The notes beneath the pieces were generated by a model, which did not search any database, was not told the DNA's origin, and was given only the letters and a program-made list of their open reading frames with translations. Both the position numbers and the translations under genes were made by a program. DNA of 64,000 bases, from positions 7,440,001-7,504,000 of the forward strand of contig JAAXNY010000001.1 of the NCBI GenBank assembly GCA_013420905.1, in the 5' to 3' direction. The DNA is from Collybia mongolica (Eukaryota; Basidiomycota; Agaricomycetes; Agaricales; Clitocybaceae). Every line of letters starts with the position of its first letter. Position 1 is the stretch's first letter. Shown here one piece after another: positions 9,973 through 21,472 of the stretch.

Positions 9973-12900
9973 ATGTCTAGTACAACTTCTAATGTAAATA
10001 TGCTCAGAATCTACTGCCAAAATGTCGGGTGCAAATGACACTGGACAGTTGACCTTTTAGAACATCATAAAGACATTACTGATATTCTCTTCCTGCAAGA
10101 GCCGCCCTGGGCCACTGTACAGTATACAGCCTCCCTGACCAAGAAAGACAGGATCCCCATTAGGGGTCCCCCCGTCCACCCAGACTGGATTCCCATGTTC
10201 CCCAAAGGGTTCGATGTGGCCAAGGATCGGCCGCTTGTCATGGCCTATGTCAACTGAGCTATCTGCTCGGTCAAGCCTAAGCTCCAATCAGACATTGTCA
10301 ATCACCGTGATGTCATGCTTGTCACTGTACAGGGCCATCTGGGTCCAGTGCATTTGATGAATGTCTACTTGGATGAGAACAGATCCACAATCCGATTCCT
10401 CAAGAACCACCTGGATGACTTCCCTGATGTTAGCTACATGGGGGGCAATTTTAATTGCCCCTCATTGCATTGGGATGCTACCCTCACTCACAAGCACCCC
10501 ATGGCCAACAGGCTCATGGAGTGCGCGGCCACCCTCAGCCTTGAGAGGATTGCCCCCCCCTCAGGTCGGGTCACACATCTGCTGTATAACTTGGCTCTGC
10601 AAGGCTCGATCCTTGACCTCGTGTTCATCCCGGCATTCTGGGGATACACAGCTGACCTGATGCTAGGTGAAAAGGGTGAACCGGATCACTTTCCTCTACT
10701 TTTAGACATCCCCCTCAGGGTCAAGTTCCCCAAAGGGAAGATGTCAATTAAAATTGACTCCAAAGAAGAAGACAACTTCCTTGCAGAAGTTCAGCTGCTC
10801 CTAGGACTCATCCAGATCTCTGACGTCATGTCAGTGGAACAAACTCAACTGGTTGCTCAGGTGATAGCTAAGGGCTTTGAAATGGCATGGTCTCATCATG
10901 CTAAGGCTAACTGGGCTTGTGCCTGGTCTAAGTCTTGGTGGGATTCTGACTGTGCCAGGACAAGGTCTGATGCTATGGGATCTGATCTCCCAGAGGACTG
11001 GGTGGCCTTCAAGGCCGCCACGCGCAAAGCGAAATGCAAGCACTTCAATGGACGCATTGATGAAAATGCACATACCAACCTCAGACCATGGGATCTCATG
11101 GACTGGGTGGGCCCCCGCAAGACACCCCTGGTTGAGGCTATCTCATACCAAGGCATGCCATGCACTACCACGGAGTTGCTATGGAACGCATTACACTCCA
11201 CCTTCAACTCAGCTATCAATAGGCCTATAGACCTCAACAAGCTGGGCAATGCTTGGACCTTGCCTACAACCAGGGTGTGGGTCCCCTACTCTGCTGCTGA
11301 GATGTTGGATGCCCTTGCAGGCACTTTGAATTGATCTGCCCCCAGGCCAGATCACATTTCATGGCGTCACCTTAAACGGATCATCCAGGATGATCATTGT
11401 GGTAAACTACTTTTGTGGCTTGCCAATGCTTGTCTCTCATCAGGCCATTGGCCTGCCGAGTTTAAAGCTTCTACTATGGTGGTTATACCCAAGCCAGGTA
11501 AGCCATTGTATGACACTCCCAAGTCATTTCACCCAATTGTTCTCTTGAACACGTTGGGTAAACTGCTAGAGAAAATGTTGTCCACCAGGATGCAGTTTGA
11601 AACTGCTCAACACGGCGTACTCTACCCCAATCAGTTTGGAGGGGTTCGTCAGAACTCCACTGAGGATGCTGGTTGTTTCCTCACACATGTTGTCCAGGCT
11701 GGATGGCATGCCAAACTCAAGATGAGTGTTGTCGCTTTTGACCTTGCTCAGTTCTTCCCATTGGTAAACCACGAGGTCCTTCTACACATCCTCAAGAGAC
11801 AGGGATTCGCGCCAGAAGTGGTTGTGTTCTTCAGGTCCTATCTCGTTGATTGTCATACGAGGTACATGTGGGACGACAAATTGTCCCCACTCTTCCCTTC
11901 CAGTGTCGGTCTGGGACAGGGCAGAGCCCTGTCCCCAATCCTCTCTGCCCTTTGCCTTGCACCCCTCCTCAAGGAATTTGAACGGAGGGTCTGCACAGCA
12001 TCTCTAATATCCTATGTGGACAATGGCACCATTATCATGCAGTCAGACACGTTTGACCAGAATCTCACTAAGCTCAAGAGAGCCTACAAAGTCGTATTTG
12101 AGCTCACCCAGGCAATGGGTTTGGTGCTCGAGCACAATAAATCCGAGGGATTCCACTTCTCTCAGAAACATGGTGACGTCAACCCTGACATCGACCTTGG
12201 CTATGCCCCATACACCGGGGACACCCCCCTCCATCCTGGCACCATCTGGCGCTATCTTGGGTTCTTCTTTGACTGCCCCCTTACATTCAGGGAACACATC
12301 AAATGCTACATGAACAAAGCCCTCACTTCTGTGAAGGCCATGCTCTCCCTTGGCAACTCTGTGCGCAGGCTTAGGCCCAAACACAAGTGAACACTCTACC
12401 AAGCCTGTGTCCTCCCCATTGCTACATATGGGAGCAGGCTTTGGATGTACGAAGGGGCCCAAATGGTGGGCCCCCCCAATAACCTCCGGAAGATGCAGAG
12501 GCGTGCCTGCCTCTGGATCACTGGTGCCTTCAAGACGTCCCCGAATGGGGCTGCCGAGACCCTTGCAGGCATCCCTCCTATTCACCTTCATGTTAAGAAG
12601 TTGGTGGAGAGGAGTCATGTCTGCTCCCGCACACTTCAGGCCTCACACGCCTTCTGCCGCCTCATCGATGGGAACCACAAGTTCTCCATCGAGACCCTTA
12701 ACATTCACCACACTCGGGAAGCTCGTATCCCCTGTCGTAGAGGCCTAGTCTAACCTTGGCCTCTCCTCCTTGGACTTGGACCCTGTCCACCCTCTCAACC
12801 AATGGGGCATGTGCCCCAAGGACTTATTCCCTGGCCGCATTGTCTACAATATTGTCTCGCCCCCACCCAAGGGGAGTAACCACCACGAGGATTTCATGAA

Positions 12901-13816
12901 AGACCACACTGCATTGCTGAAGAGCACTGTTGACGCGGCCTCTCATTCCCCCTGGAGCATCTGCATCATCGCTGATGCATCCACTCCCTCCCCTCCCATA
13001 CAGTCAGTGGCAGTGTACCGCGTCTGGCATGATGGGGACCTATACAATGACTGGTATGCCACCAGCCTCTCTACGTCTGATGATGCCAAACTGCAAGTGA
13101 TCACAGAGGGCGTCCAACAGGCCTCTGATATTGGACTAGAAGACATCCACAATGTCCACATCTTCTCTGATTCCACCAACGCCCTCCGGCGCTCCCTTGA
13201 TGCATCTCACCACTCCGGTCAGGCATCCACCCTCAAAGTGTGCGAGGTGCTGCTGCCTTGGCTGCGGCTCCACACCATTCACAAGATCCACCTCCACCAC
13301 ATCACTGATGGAGTGGAGATCGAAGACCACTAACTGGCACACATTAGTGCCGTCTTGACTCACGTTGAGGCAGGCAGGGCACCTGTTATCTCTGCTGACT
13401 TCGCACAATGCAAGGCAGTGACCTGTATGCTCAATGGCTGGAAAACTCTCTTCCAGTCCAAGAAGTATATAAGCTCTAACTTCTTGATGCTCTATGCAAA
13501 GAAAGACACCCCGCTCACTCTGACCCATGTAAACAGTGGGCTGTGGATGCGCAAGACTGGTCACAGTCATACTCTGACCGCGTGCATGGTGTGATGCACC
13601 ACCAGACACACCCCAATTGGGGTGTTCCGATCCCAATTCTTCAAAGAGGAGTCTTTCACCTGTAGGTGTGGTGTCCTTATAGAAACCGTGCAACACGTCC
13701 TCTACAACTGTCCATGCCACGGACGAGAAGACAAACCCAGTTGGCAACTGTGCTATGCGTGGTTGGTTAACTTCCTCTCGGAGAATGAGAGCACGTTTGC
13801 GTTCAATGTTCCCTAG
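9973..13816 (+). pseudogene. LINE ORF2 (endonuclease, reverse transcriptase, RNase H), broken
   Basis: The domains are in the usual order. An apurinic-type endonuclease comes first (RIYCQNV, FLQEPPWA, then GGNFNCPSLHWD and a PDH motif). The reverse transcriptase follows (IPKPGKP, FDLAQFFPLVNH, SVGLGQGRALSPIL, and the catalytic box YVDNG). An RNase H domain comes next (IIADAS, then SDSTNAL), and a CxC...H...C tail ends it. Stops lie at 10036, 10255, 11332, 12388 and 13592 (TGA) and at 13331 (TAA). The frame shifts near 12753-12770. Catalytic Asp residues have become Asn in both the endonuclease (GGNFN instead of the usual GGDFN) and the polymerase (YVDN instead of YVDD). The enzyme is dead. 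Confidence 0.92.
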
Positions 13817-14161
13817 TCCTAGACAGGCTAGGGGCAGTACTCAGTGTTCTATGTGACAGCTATAGGGTGCTCCCTGCCCGAACATATGGACCTGGATAAT
13901 TGGTGGACTTGAAGCCACCACCTGCTGCGGAGCACTGCAGTGGGGGGCCCACCCCCTGGTGTAGATTGGCCCTTCTGGCCTGTGTACACTGAGCTCCAGC
14001 TCCATTTGCTAGCTCGACTTTGGTTGGGCAAGCATCCCAGCCTCGCGGTGCTTTGTCCCCTGCCCCCCATCCCCCCCTCCTCAATTACTACCTGTAGTGA
14101 CCATCACATGTATTACGTACGGCTGGTATATAAAATGATGAACCAAAAAAAAAAAAAAAAA

Positions 14162-14175
14162 GATGAATCCAAACA
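14162..14175 (+). repeat. Right target-site duplication of the LINE
   Basis: This is an exact copy of the 14 bp at 7782-7795, immediately after the poly-A run. Confidence 0.92.
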
Positions 14176-15703
14176 ATAAATGTGGATGTAGAACCATAAA
14201 CCATACATACTGTGGTGCTTGTTTATACTCAACTTGGCAATTGGCCAATATCACACATGCCTGAATGATTTGGGCCCACTCCATAAAGCCTCAATATATT
14301 TCGAAGTGCATACATTTCAAATTCAAACCAAAGCCTAGTCAATGGACCATCAGATCCCTATGGCGTGACCAAACTTTAATGCTCTGACACAAGGAGTTTC
14401 TCAACAGTAGCCACCTTGAGTGGCCATTGGACACATCATTCCCAATAAGTACACTCTACATGGTTCTGACTCTGTGCACTGAATAGTGGGTTAATGTAGT
14501 CACAAAGGTGGGGAAGGAGAATCCCACGATCCTTGTCGTTGACAACGCACTTTATCTGTGAACCTTATATTATTTAGGGTGCTGATTGGTAATTCCTAGT
14601 GATGTTACAAACTACTTATGGGTTCAAGGCAGGATCCCATGCACTACCGTGAGATTTTTATCCTGACATGTGGTTGTCCTAGGCATAAATACAGAGGGCT
14701 AAAATCAAAATGCAAGAAAAAAGAAGAGCATGTGCTACTTGACAGTAATGTCCCTAACAAGTGGGGATCTGCTCTGCCCTTCGGCATGGGCTTAAAGGGG
14801 ATCAGAAACCCACTTAACATACTGCTGAAATAGCCAACTGAGACCGAGACGATACGTACTTTTCCATGTTTGTCAGGGCTCCATGATCTGTTCGGGAGCA
14901 AGAAATAGATCAGCCATTGCGGTCTAAAAAGGATTAAGTGGTGGTAGTTGGTGCGTGAACGAATGTACATTCGCAAGTATCTGACGAGACTTCGTGTATT
15001 TTGTGAAAGCCTCTAAAACTTCGGAATGTACTTCAGAAACTACCAGATCAGCCCACCACCGTGGCTAAGAGTAGCAGGGGAGCCCCTGCTCTGGCTTGGC
15101 CCCTGCGGCACCCCAGGCATAGTGCTTTGTGGACACAGTGTTGGAGAGCATATAGGGTGGTATGCTTTACTGAAAATATCATTGTTATTCATGTACGACT
15201 TCTTGTGAGGTTGTCCCCCACTCAGGAGTCCAAAGCCATACTTGTGTCAGCTGCCAACTGGTTCCAGTATAATCAAGAGGGACCGGGCAGCAGAGTTAAG
15301 CCAAAATAGAGCGCAAACAACCGATACGATGGACTAGGGTTTCTGAAAAACATACTTTTTGAGAATACTTGTGAGTGCATTAATGTGAATGTACGTATTT
15401 ACTAGTTGGTGCAATATGCAAATATTTGTTGCTGGCTCTGGCTCCTCGCATGGACGAGGAAATATTATCGCAGGCAACCAGGAGCTGCGAGTGTAGCACA
15501 TAACCAGGACGTCTGGGGGAAATTTAGAGGTTTTTGTAACGATTAGTATTAGTATCACAGACAAACAACGCGAGTCGCGTTTTCGGAATTGGGCCCGGTC
15601 CGGAAGCAAAAAAAAACGTCTCCCGACATTGCAACTGGATCTTGAACCAAGGTCCACTTCACGCCTTATATGCCAGATAGCAAGATCGCAAGAACAATGA
15701 TGA
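14176..15703. other. Intergenic region without a supportable gene
   Basis: This is the continuation of the original P450 3' flank. CpG is absent from 14176 to about 14301 and rare until about 14520, like the flank on the other side of the LINE. Open frames here (up to 110 codons) have no recognisable content or splice pattern. Confidence 0.6.
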
Positions 15704-16873
15704 TTAAATGCCCAACAAGTAATCAGCCGATTCAGTATCGTAAACCTCGACGATCAAACCGTGCTTGCGCATGGCCAACAACTCTTCAAGCTCTCCCCTC
15801 CGTATATCGTTCGACACCTGGACTAACTGCAGATGCGCAAGCCCCGCCTCCCGGAACGTGAGGTCCGTCCCTGCTCCACCTAGGCCGAGACGTGAGCGGA
15901 TCACTGCCGCCAGTGCGTCGTTCGAACAATCCGTTGCGACACAGCGGAATAGGCTGAGAGTACTGAGTTTAGGGCAAATGATTGGGGACAGGGGTTTGAT
16001 TCTGAGGTGGTCCAGGAGGAAGTCGGACACGCAGCTGGGTGGGCCGTGAATGGTGAGATCTGTGATGTAGCTGCAATTCTCGGTGAGCAGTACGCTTAGT
16101 TCCGATTCTCGTATGTCAAAACAAGATAGTTTGAGGGTAGTGAGAACAAACATGGAGCGCTTGTGGAACTCTTTGAAGGACCGTTGTGGCCAAATGGTGT
16201 TGCGGGAGGAGGCATTGCACTCGAGAATTGATAGATTTGGGAGGGAGAGTGCTCTGAATAGATGATTAAATTTTTTTGATGTGACAATAAGTGTGGCGAG
16301 ATGGGGGAGTACAACATGTTTCGGCGGCACGTATGGTCCCGAAACAGAAAATCTCAGATATCTGATTTCTGGACAGTGCACTAAGATAATCATCGCTTTG
16401 CTGAGGGCCAACCGTTCCAGGGTGAGGCTCGTAAGGCGAGGAGTAGATTTGAAGATCGCTGTAATGTCAAACCCCCTCCATTCACCCACCATCGCAATGT
16501 GGAGCTGCTGCGTGCGAAAAAGGTAATGAGAGAGAAACTCTACCAGGCTGTCCTGTAAACCGATATCAAGAGATATTGCGAGGGGGTAATGTAGAGACCT
16601 AGAAAGCCAGAGTTCCATCATAGGTAAGATGACAGCAGCAACGTCGAGTCTTCCTCGGCCACTACAGTCGGCATGTATGGATGACCAGAGACGCGGGGTA
16701 GCTAATGCAATTGCTCGCCAGGATTGACAAACTTGCGAGACAGAAAGGGGGGCCTGGTCCTTCTGAGGCGTTTGGAATGTGTCGTCAGGAAGACAGGACA
16801 ATAAGATGTTGTCTGAGAAGAGTTCAAGTGGAAGGCGCTGAATACCTGTTCTGTGGATCGCGAAGGTGGTCAT
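15704..16873 (-). CDS. F-box domain protein
   Basis: A single-exon gene of 389 residues. The N-terminal IQRLPLELFSDNILLSCLP, followed by LSVSQVCQSWRAIALATPRLWSSI, is the typical agaricomycete F-box. It recruits a substrate adaptor to SCF ubiquitin ligases by binding Skp1. The remainder is irregular leucine-rich sequence with repeated LxxLxL segments, likely forming the substrate-binding face. Such proteins form very large families in these fungi, and the target cannot be inferred. The start is the first ATG of the open frame, 31 codons before the conserved WRAIA segment ends. No break is visible. Confidence 0.88.
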   Translation of the reverse strand: MTTFAIHRTGIQRLPLELFSDNILLSCLPDDTFQTPQKDQAPLSVSQVCQSWRAIALATPRLWSSIHADCSGRGRLDVAAVILPMMELWLSRSLHYPLAISLDIGLQDSLVEFLSHYLFRTQQLHIAMVGEWRGFDITAIFKSTPRLTSLTLERLALSKAMIILVHCPEIRYLRFSVSGPYVPPKHVVLPHLATLIVTSKKFNHLFRALSLPNLSILECNASSRNTIWPQRSFKEFHKRSMFVLTTLKLSCFDIRESELSVLLTENCSYITDLTIHGPPSCVSDFLLDHLRIKPLSPIICPKLSTLSLFRCVATDCSNDALAAVIRSRLGLGGAGTDLTFREAGLAHLQLVQVSNDIRRGELEELLAMRKHGLIVEVYDTESADYLLGI

Positions 16874-17895
16874 GGTTGTTATGGTTATGGTCTGAGGTCA
16901 TGGATCAGAGTCAGGTGTTGAAAAGTCAAAAAGGAAATAAAATAAAATAAAAGATTGAGGCGTCACAATACTCAATTTCTCATTTGTACATACATAGTTT
17001 CGTGCGGCGCCCCGAATTTCGGAGGAAGAAAAGGATGCTCGGCCATGTGGCAACGGAAGAGAAACGATATTCCGCTCATCCGCTAGCCGGGCCAGGCGAG
17101 CCGAAAGCTGCGGCCCATGACCCACATTTGGGTGCAGTGCGACATTCATTTCGCTGTGTGTGGGATCAATGGGCCCGAAATCAGTCTCCTTGATGAATAG
17201 ATGAAGCTTGATGTCCATAAATGATACCCAACGGAGTGCCCAAGCGTCGACAGATTTTGTCATGGCGGCCACTCTGGGCCCGGGGTCCGAGAGAGGACCA
17301 GGCTGGAGTTCTGTTCGCCTGGGTTGTGGATGGGGACTTAGTTGGGACTGACTAGACCCTGTACAGCGAGACGCAGTGCATTTATGATTGCAGTGATATT
17401 GTTTTATCACGGTGCCAGGACCCCGAAGAGAAATTTGAAACTCCGGACCACGACTCTGATGAGCTTCACCGCGAGGTGTCTTGGGGAGTCTGGAGTCACT
17501 GGTTGGTTGAGATGCAGGGTTTTAATTATACTAGAAGGGATACGTGGAAGGATTAAAGTAGACGGAAAGAAGGGATGAGAGGGGATGAGACGGGTAGAAT
17601 GGTTAGGGGTGATCGGGGTCTGTGGAAAGAGACGAGTCTTTGAATTCTAAGGCAACTCGAGAATTGACGGTCAAGTCTGTTTTGAATTCACTGCAAAAGA
17701 TTTGTTGTGCTTTCGTTCGCCCAAGCGCTGGTTTATAGCCCCGCTGTGCTCTCCAATATTTCTTCAAATCCTCAAAGACTTTCCTTGTCTTGCCCAGCCA
17801 TTTTCTAGTCGCGACCGCTTCGCTATCTCTCCGCTGTCTGGACGACCCGCGATTCCATCTTTACAGTCTTTCCTTATTCTTCTCTGTTTTCTTCC
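16874..17895. other. Intergenic region between divergent F-box and ataxin-2 genes
   Basis: The 1 kb between the two starts should hold both promoters. The minus-strand open frame at 16898-17410 has no recognisable content. Pyrimidine-rich sequence (17700-17890) precedes the ataxin-2 ATG, as is common in fungal promoters. Confidence 0.55.
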
Positions 17896-20800
17896 ATGGC
17901 TACTGCTGCACGCCAACCAAAGCCCATGAGGAAGGGCCCCCCGCAGCCTGCTCAGTGCGTATCGCCTTCTCATACTTTCACCGTATGGCTTATGGTCTCT
18001 CAGGCGCACTCCTGCGTGGTCGGGGGCACGGGCTTCTCCAACCTTTTCTCCCCCTCCTAACGCCACCCGTCCTCAACCAGTTACATCTCCGGCAGCCGCA
18101 ACATTCCCTCCTCTTTCCCAGGCCAATGGTGGCCAACCCAACGCAGCACAGGATCGCGTCCTACAATCTCTCTCCGGCCTCACAGTCTGTGATAGTCCCT
18201 CTGCATATCGTAAACTTTCTACTAACATTTAATCGTAGGGGACTACCATTACGCTTATCACGAAGACAGCCCAGCGCTATGAAGGGGTCGTTGGGTCCAC
18301 GAGCGGTGAGGGCGACACTACGGGCGTCACATTAAAGGATGTGAAAGAAATCAGCAACCCTGGGGCTCCTCTCAAGGACTCCCTCTTCGTTGCCTCCACC
18401 AACATTGACACATGGTCGTCAGGTCCCGCTGATGCTAAACCATCCAACGGCGATAGTGAGTCCGCCATCACGCGTCCCTGATCTTCCGTCGTCGTCGCTC
18501 CAGCTAACATTATCTCACCTCCCTAGCATTCAGGACCGACACCGACATCAGTCAGAAGAAGGGTACTGGGCGCGAACGTGAATTACAACAATGGTCATCA
18601 GATGAGCCCCCTGTACTTGGCCTCAGCCAAGGTGACGACGACACATTCGGACCCGGCTCTAACAACACATCCTGGGACCAATTTGCGGCCAACGAGAAAC
18701 TCTTTGGTGTCAGGACTCAGTTCGATGAGAACGTCTATACTACCAAGTTAGACCGAAGTGCCGCAGACTTCAAAGAGCGCGAGCGTCATGCTCAACGTAT
18801 TGCAAACGAAATTATCGGGGTAAGCCACATCCTCCCATCTTTACCTCCATCCAGTGTTTTAAGTCATCTCCGGCGTCAGTCTGTAACGAGCAATCCCCAT
18901 ATTGCTGAGGAACGAAACCTCAACGTTGACGACAGTGGCATAAACGAGGAAGACAAGTTCAGTAGCTCTCCACGTGTACGGCGATAGGTTCCGGTACTGA
19001 CGCTATCTCCAGATATGGTGCAGTAGTCCGAGGGACCAATGCTTATGTACCCCCAGGCGCTCGAAGGCCCGATGCCGTATCTCCTCCTGTCAGCAATGTG
19101 GTCAAAGCTGAGATTCCTAAGGTATCTATCAATGGCCCGGACGGCGCCACACTTCCTTCACAGACGCAGTCACCAGCTTCGTCTAAGGCTCCCTCCCCTG
19201 CTCCCCCCAACAAGGTAGGCTTTCTTAACTTTCAAGCTATGGCGTCTTGAAACATGCCTCATGCGTGTTGGCCCATAGCCCCCAGCGGATCCGCTCCCTG
19301 CTTTCCGGGATTTCGTTACGAACGAAAAGCAACGCCTCACGCAAAAGAGGCAAGCCCTTGTGAAGAGTGAGATGGATAAACGCATGGCTGAACTAGTAAA
19401 GTTCAGTAAGAGTTTCAAGGTACTGTGAAGGCCTCTCTATATTGGGTCTGTGGTTCTGATAAACTTCAGCTTAACAAACCCATGCCGGATGACTTGGTCC
19501 CTATTTTGGCCAAAGACGAAGAGAAACAACGTGCCATCCGTGAGAAAGCTAATAAGGACGCCGCATCGACTCAGGCGCGTGCCATCGGCGCCACCACCCC
19601 CGCTAACGCCTCCCGCGGTACTCAAGTTGCCGCTGCAAAGATCACCGTTGATGCCAATCGCACCCGAGCCCTGGCGCCTGCCGTCAAGACCGCAACTCCC
19701 AATGCGCCTCCCCAATCAGCTGCACTTGCACAAAAATCGGCTGCGACTGCAAAGCCTGCAGCGACTACCCCTCCCGCGAAGAATCCGTCTGGCAAACCCA
19801 CGATCAGCATGGTCATCCAAGCGATTCCTCCATACAAGGGTCCCACTGTTAAGCCCCGTCAGCCATCAGGTTCTGCTCCTGCCGCAGCTCCACAGCCGGC
19901 CGCAAATGGCAAGATTACCGTCAATACTACAGGAACATCAAACTCAAGCTCGAATAACACGGCCAATGCCGCCCCCATGTCACCCGCGACAGCTGCCAAC
20001 CGTTTGAATGTCAATGCCTCCTCGTTTAGGCCCAATCCAAAGGCAAATGCCTTTACTCCTGTAACATTAATGTTCCTCCATGCTGACGGTTAAGCGCATG
20101 CTCTGATCTTACTTCTTTAGAGTACTCCTTCGCCCAACCAGAGTTCAACAAACCAGAATGGTGCTTCGGCGTCTGTGTCTCCAAAGGCCAAGCCTGACGC
20201 TGTAAGTGTTTAGACTCTCCCACAGAACGGAGAACGACGTGTTAACGTATCGGCTAGTCCCCGTCTACACCCAATCCGTTCTTCGGAACTCGGCCCATCA
20301 AGAAAAGTACACCAGTGAATATCAAGGATGACTTTAATCCCTTCAAGCATCACAAGGTCGTAGACGCGCCCCAAGTTTGTGCGTGCACCATTCGTCCTCT
20401 TCATACCCTTGTGATCTGATAGGAGCCGCTCGTCAGCTGCAATGTGGCCGTACAGTGGCAAACGATATATTCAAATGTTTCCCCAACCCCAGCATCAGCC
20501 TCAACCTCAACACCCCGGGCACATGCCGCCCCCTGGCCCGCCTCCCATCCCTCCTCCATCGTACGAAGAGGATTCCGCGGCCCAAGCTGCTGCTCGCGGT
20601 TACGTGTACGCGTATCCTCCTTACGGCTACCCTGGACAGGTTTGTTTTTCCAGCCCTGGTTCAATAGCTCCCTCATTGACTTTTGTGTCAGCCCATGATG
20701 CCTGGTATGGCTCCTCCCGGGCCCCCAGGCACATATATGCCTGGCCCATACATGCAGCACATGCCGTATCCCCCAGGCATGCCTCCTCCGAATAGTCAGT

Positions 20801-21225
20801 CATCATTTTCATGACGTGATATCAGCAGTCACTGAAACTTTATGGATAGCCATGTACTCGCCCGCTATGGGACAAATGCCACGTGAGTTCACCTTTAAGG
20901 TTGACGATGAGGGCTCCGTTTCTTATCCAAGTTAGCTCATCAAGCTTATATGCCTCCCCCTCCCCCTGGCCCCTATCCTCCGCCTAACGGCGCCGGCCCC
21001 CGTCCATCCATGCCCCCCACACCAATCCCAGCTCATGCCCACCCATACTACCACCAAAGCCCGCAACGTATGATCTCATTTGACCAGTACACTGGCAAAA
21101 TGTTCACAATGCCCACAGTGCAGCACGCCGTGCCTTACCACATGATGATGCCCCCGCCCAACGTGCCTCAACATCCATACGACGGTGGTCCCGCGCCGCC
21201 TGTCCAAATGGGGGGGCACGCATGA
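17896..21225 (+). CDS. pbp1: Ataxin-2 homologue (Pbp1), stress-granule RNA-binding protein
   Basis: Fourteen exons splice in frame to 863 residues. Exon boundaries are 17896-17954, 18004-18184, 18239-18455, 18527-18819, 18880-18956, 19013-19214, 19279-19419, 19470-20060, 20121-20201, 20258-20378, 20437-20639, 20692-20794, 20850-20882 and 20936-21225. The Lsm-type domain begins GTTITLITKTAQRYEGVVG (about residue 80). The LsmAD domain follows (WDQFAANEKLFGV to about residue 285). A PAM2 motif, NVNASSFRPNPKANAFTP (about residue 570), binds the MLLE domain of poly-A-binding protein. The C-terminus is Pro/Met-rich low-complexity sequence after MWPYSGKRYIQ. The family acts in mRNA polyadenylation control, stress granules and TORC1 regulation. 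All domains are complete. A possible 42-nt in-frame intron near 19122 was left unspliced. Confidence 0.93.
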
Positions 21226-21472
21226 TGAGTTCTTTTGCATGGATTTGTAGTAGGGATGGTCCTTGGATTTCTTGTCGTATCCGCTTTTCGGGGTCCACGC
21301 ACACGCGGGATTCATGTACTTCACTCACGGCTCAATTGTTGTTGTGGATTCTGAAATATTACGCCGAGTTCGGAGTTGTATATCGACAGGAATAGAGTCC
21401 TGATATATCATTAGAGTGTGTCAGGAAGGTAAATAACCAAGCTTGAGAACATTGTGAAAAACCACATTATAC

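Larger units (their letters stand above)
7796..14161 (+). mobile_element. Dead non-LTR retrotransposon (LINE, I/Tad-like) with poly-A tail
   Basis: About 6.4 kb holds two long reading frames: ORF1 with zinc knuckles, and ORF2 with endonuclease, reverse transcriptase and RNase H domains. The 3' end is a run of 17 A (14145-14161), followed by an exact 14-bp target duplication. The 5' end therefore looks full length rather than truncated. Both frames carry several in-frame stops and at least one frameshift each, so this copy is inactive. An RNase H domain after the reverse transcriptase points to the I/Tad1 side of the LINE tree, as is common in fungi. Confidence 0.93.

Noticed and set aside
13136..13747. 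203-codon minus-strand open frame
   Set aside because: It is antisense to the LINE RNase H region and explained as a shadow.
16898..17410. 170-codon minus-strand frame upstream of the F-box gene
   Set aside because: Composition is not protein-like and it sits where the F-box promoter is expected.
19122..19163. Possible 42-nt intron in the ataxin-2 gene
   Set aside because: The segment is in frame and open. Read through, it gives a sensible VSINGPDG sequence, so it was kept as coding.
15704..21225. Secondary-metabolite gene cluster
   Set aside because: The nearby P450 is a pseudogene and the neighbours are housekeeping or F-box genes. No synthase, transporter or regulator of a cluster is present.
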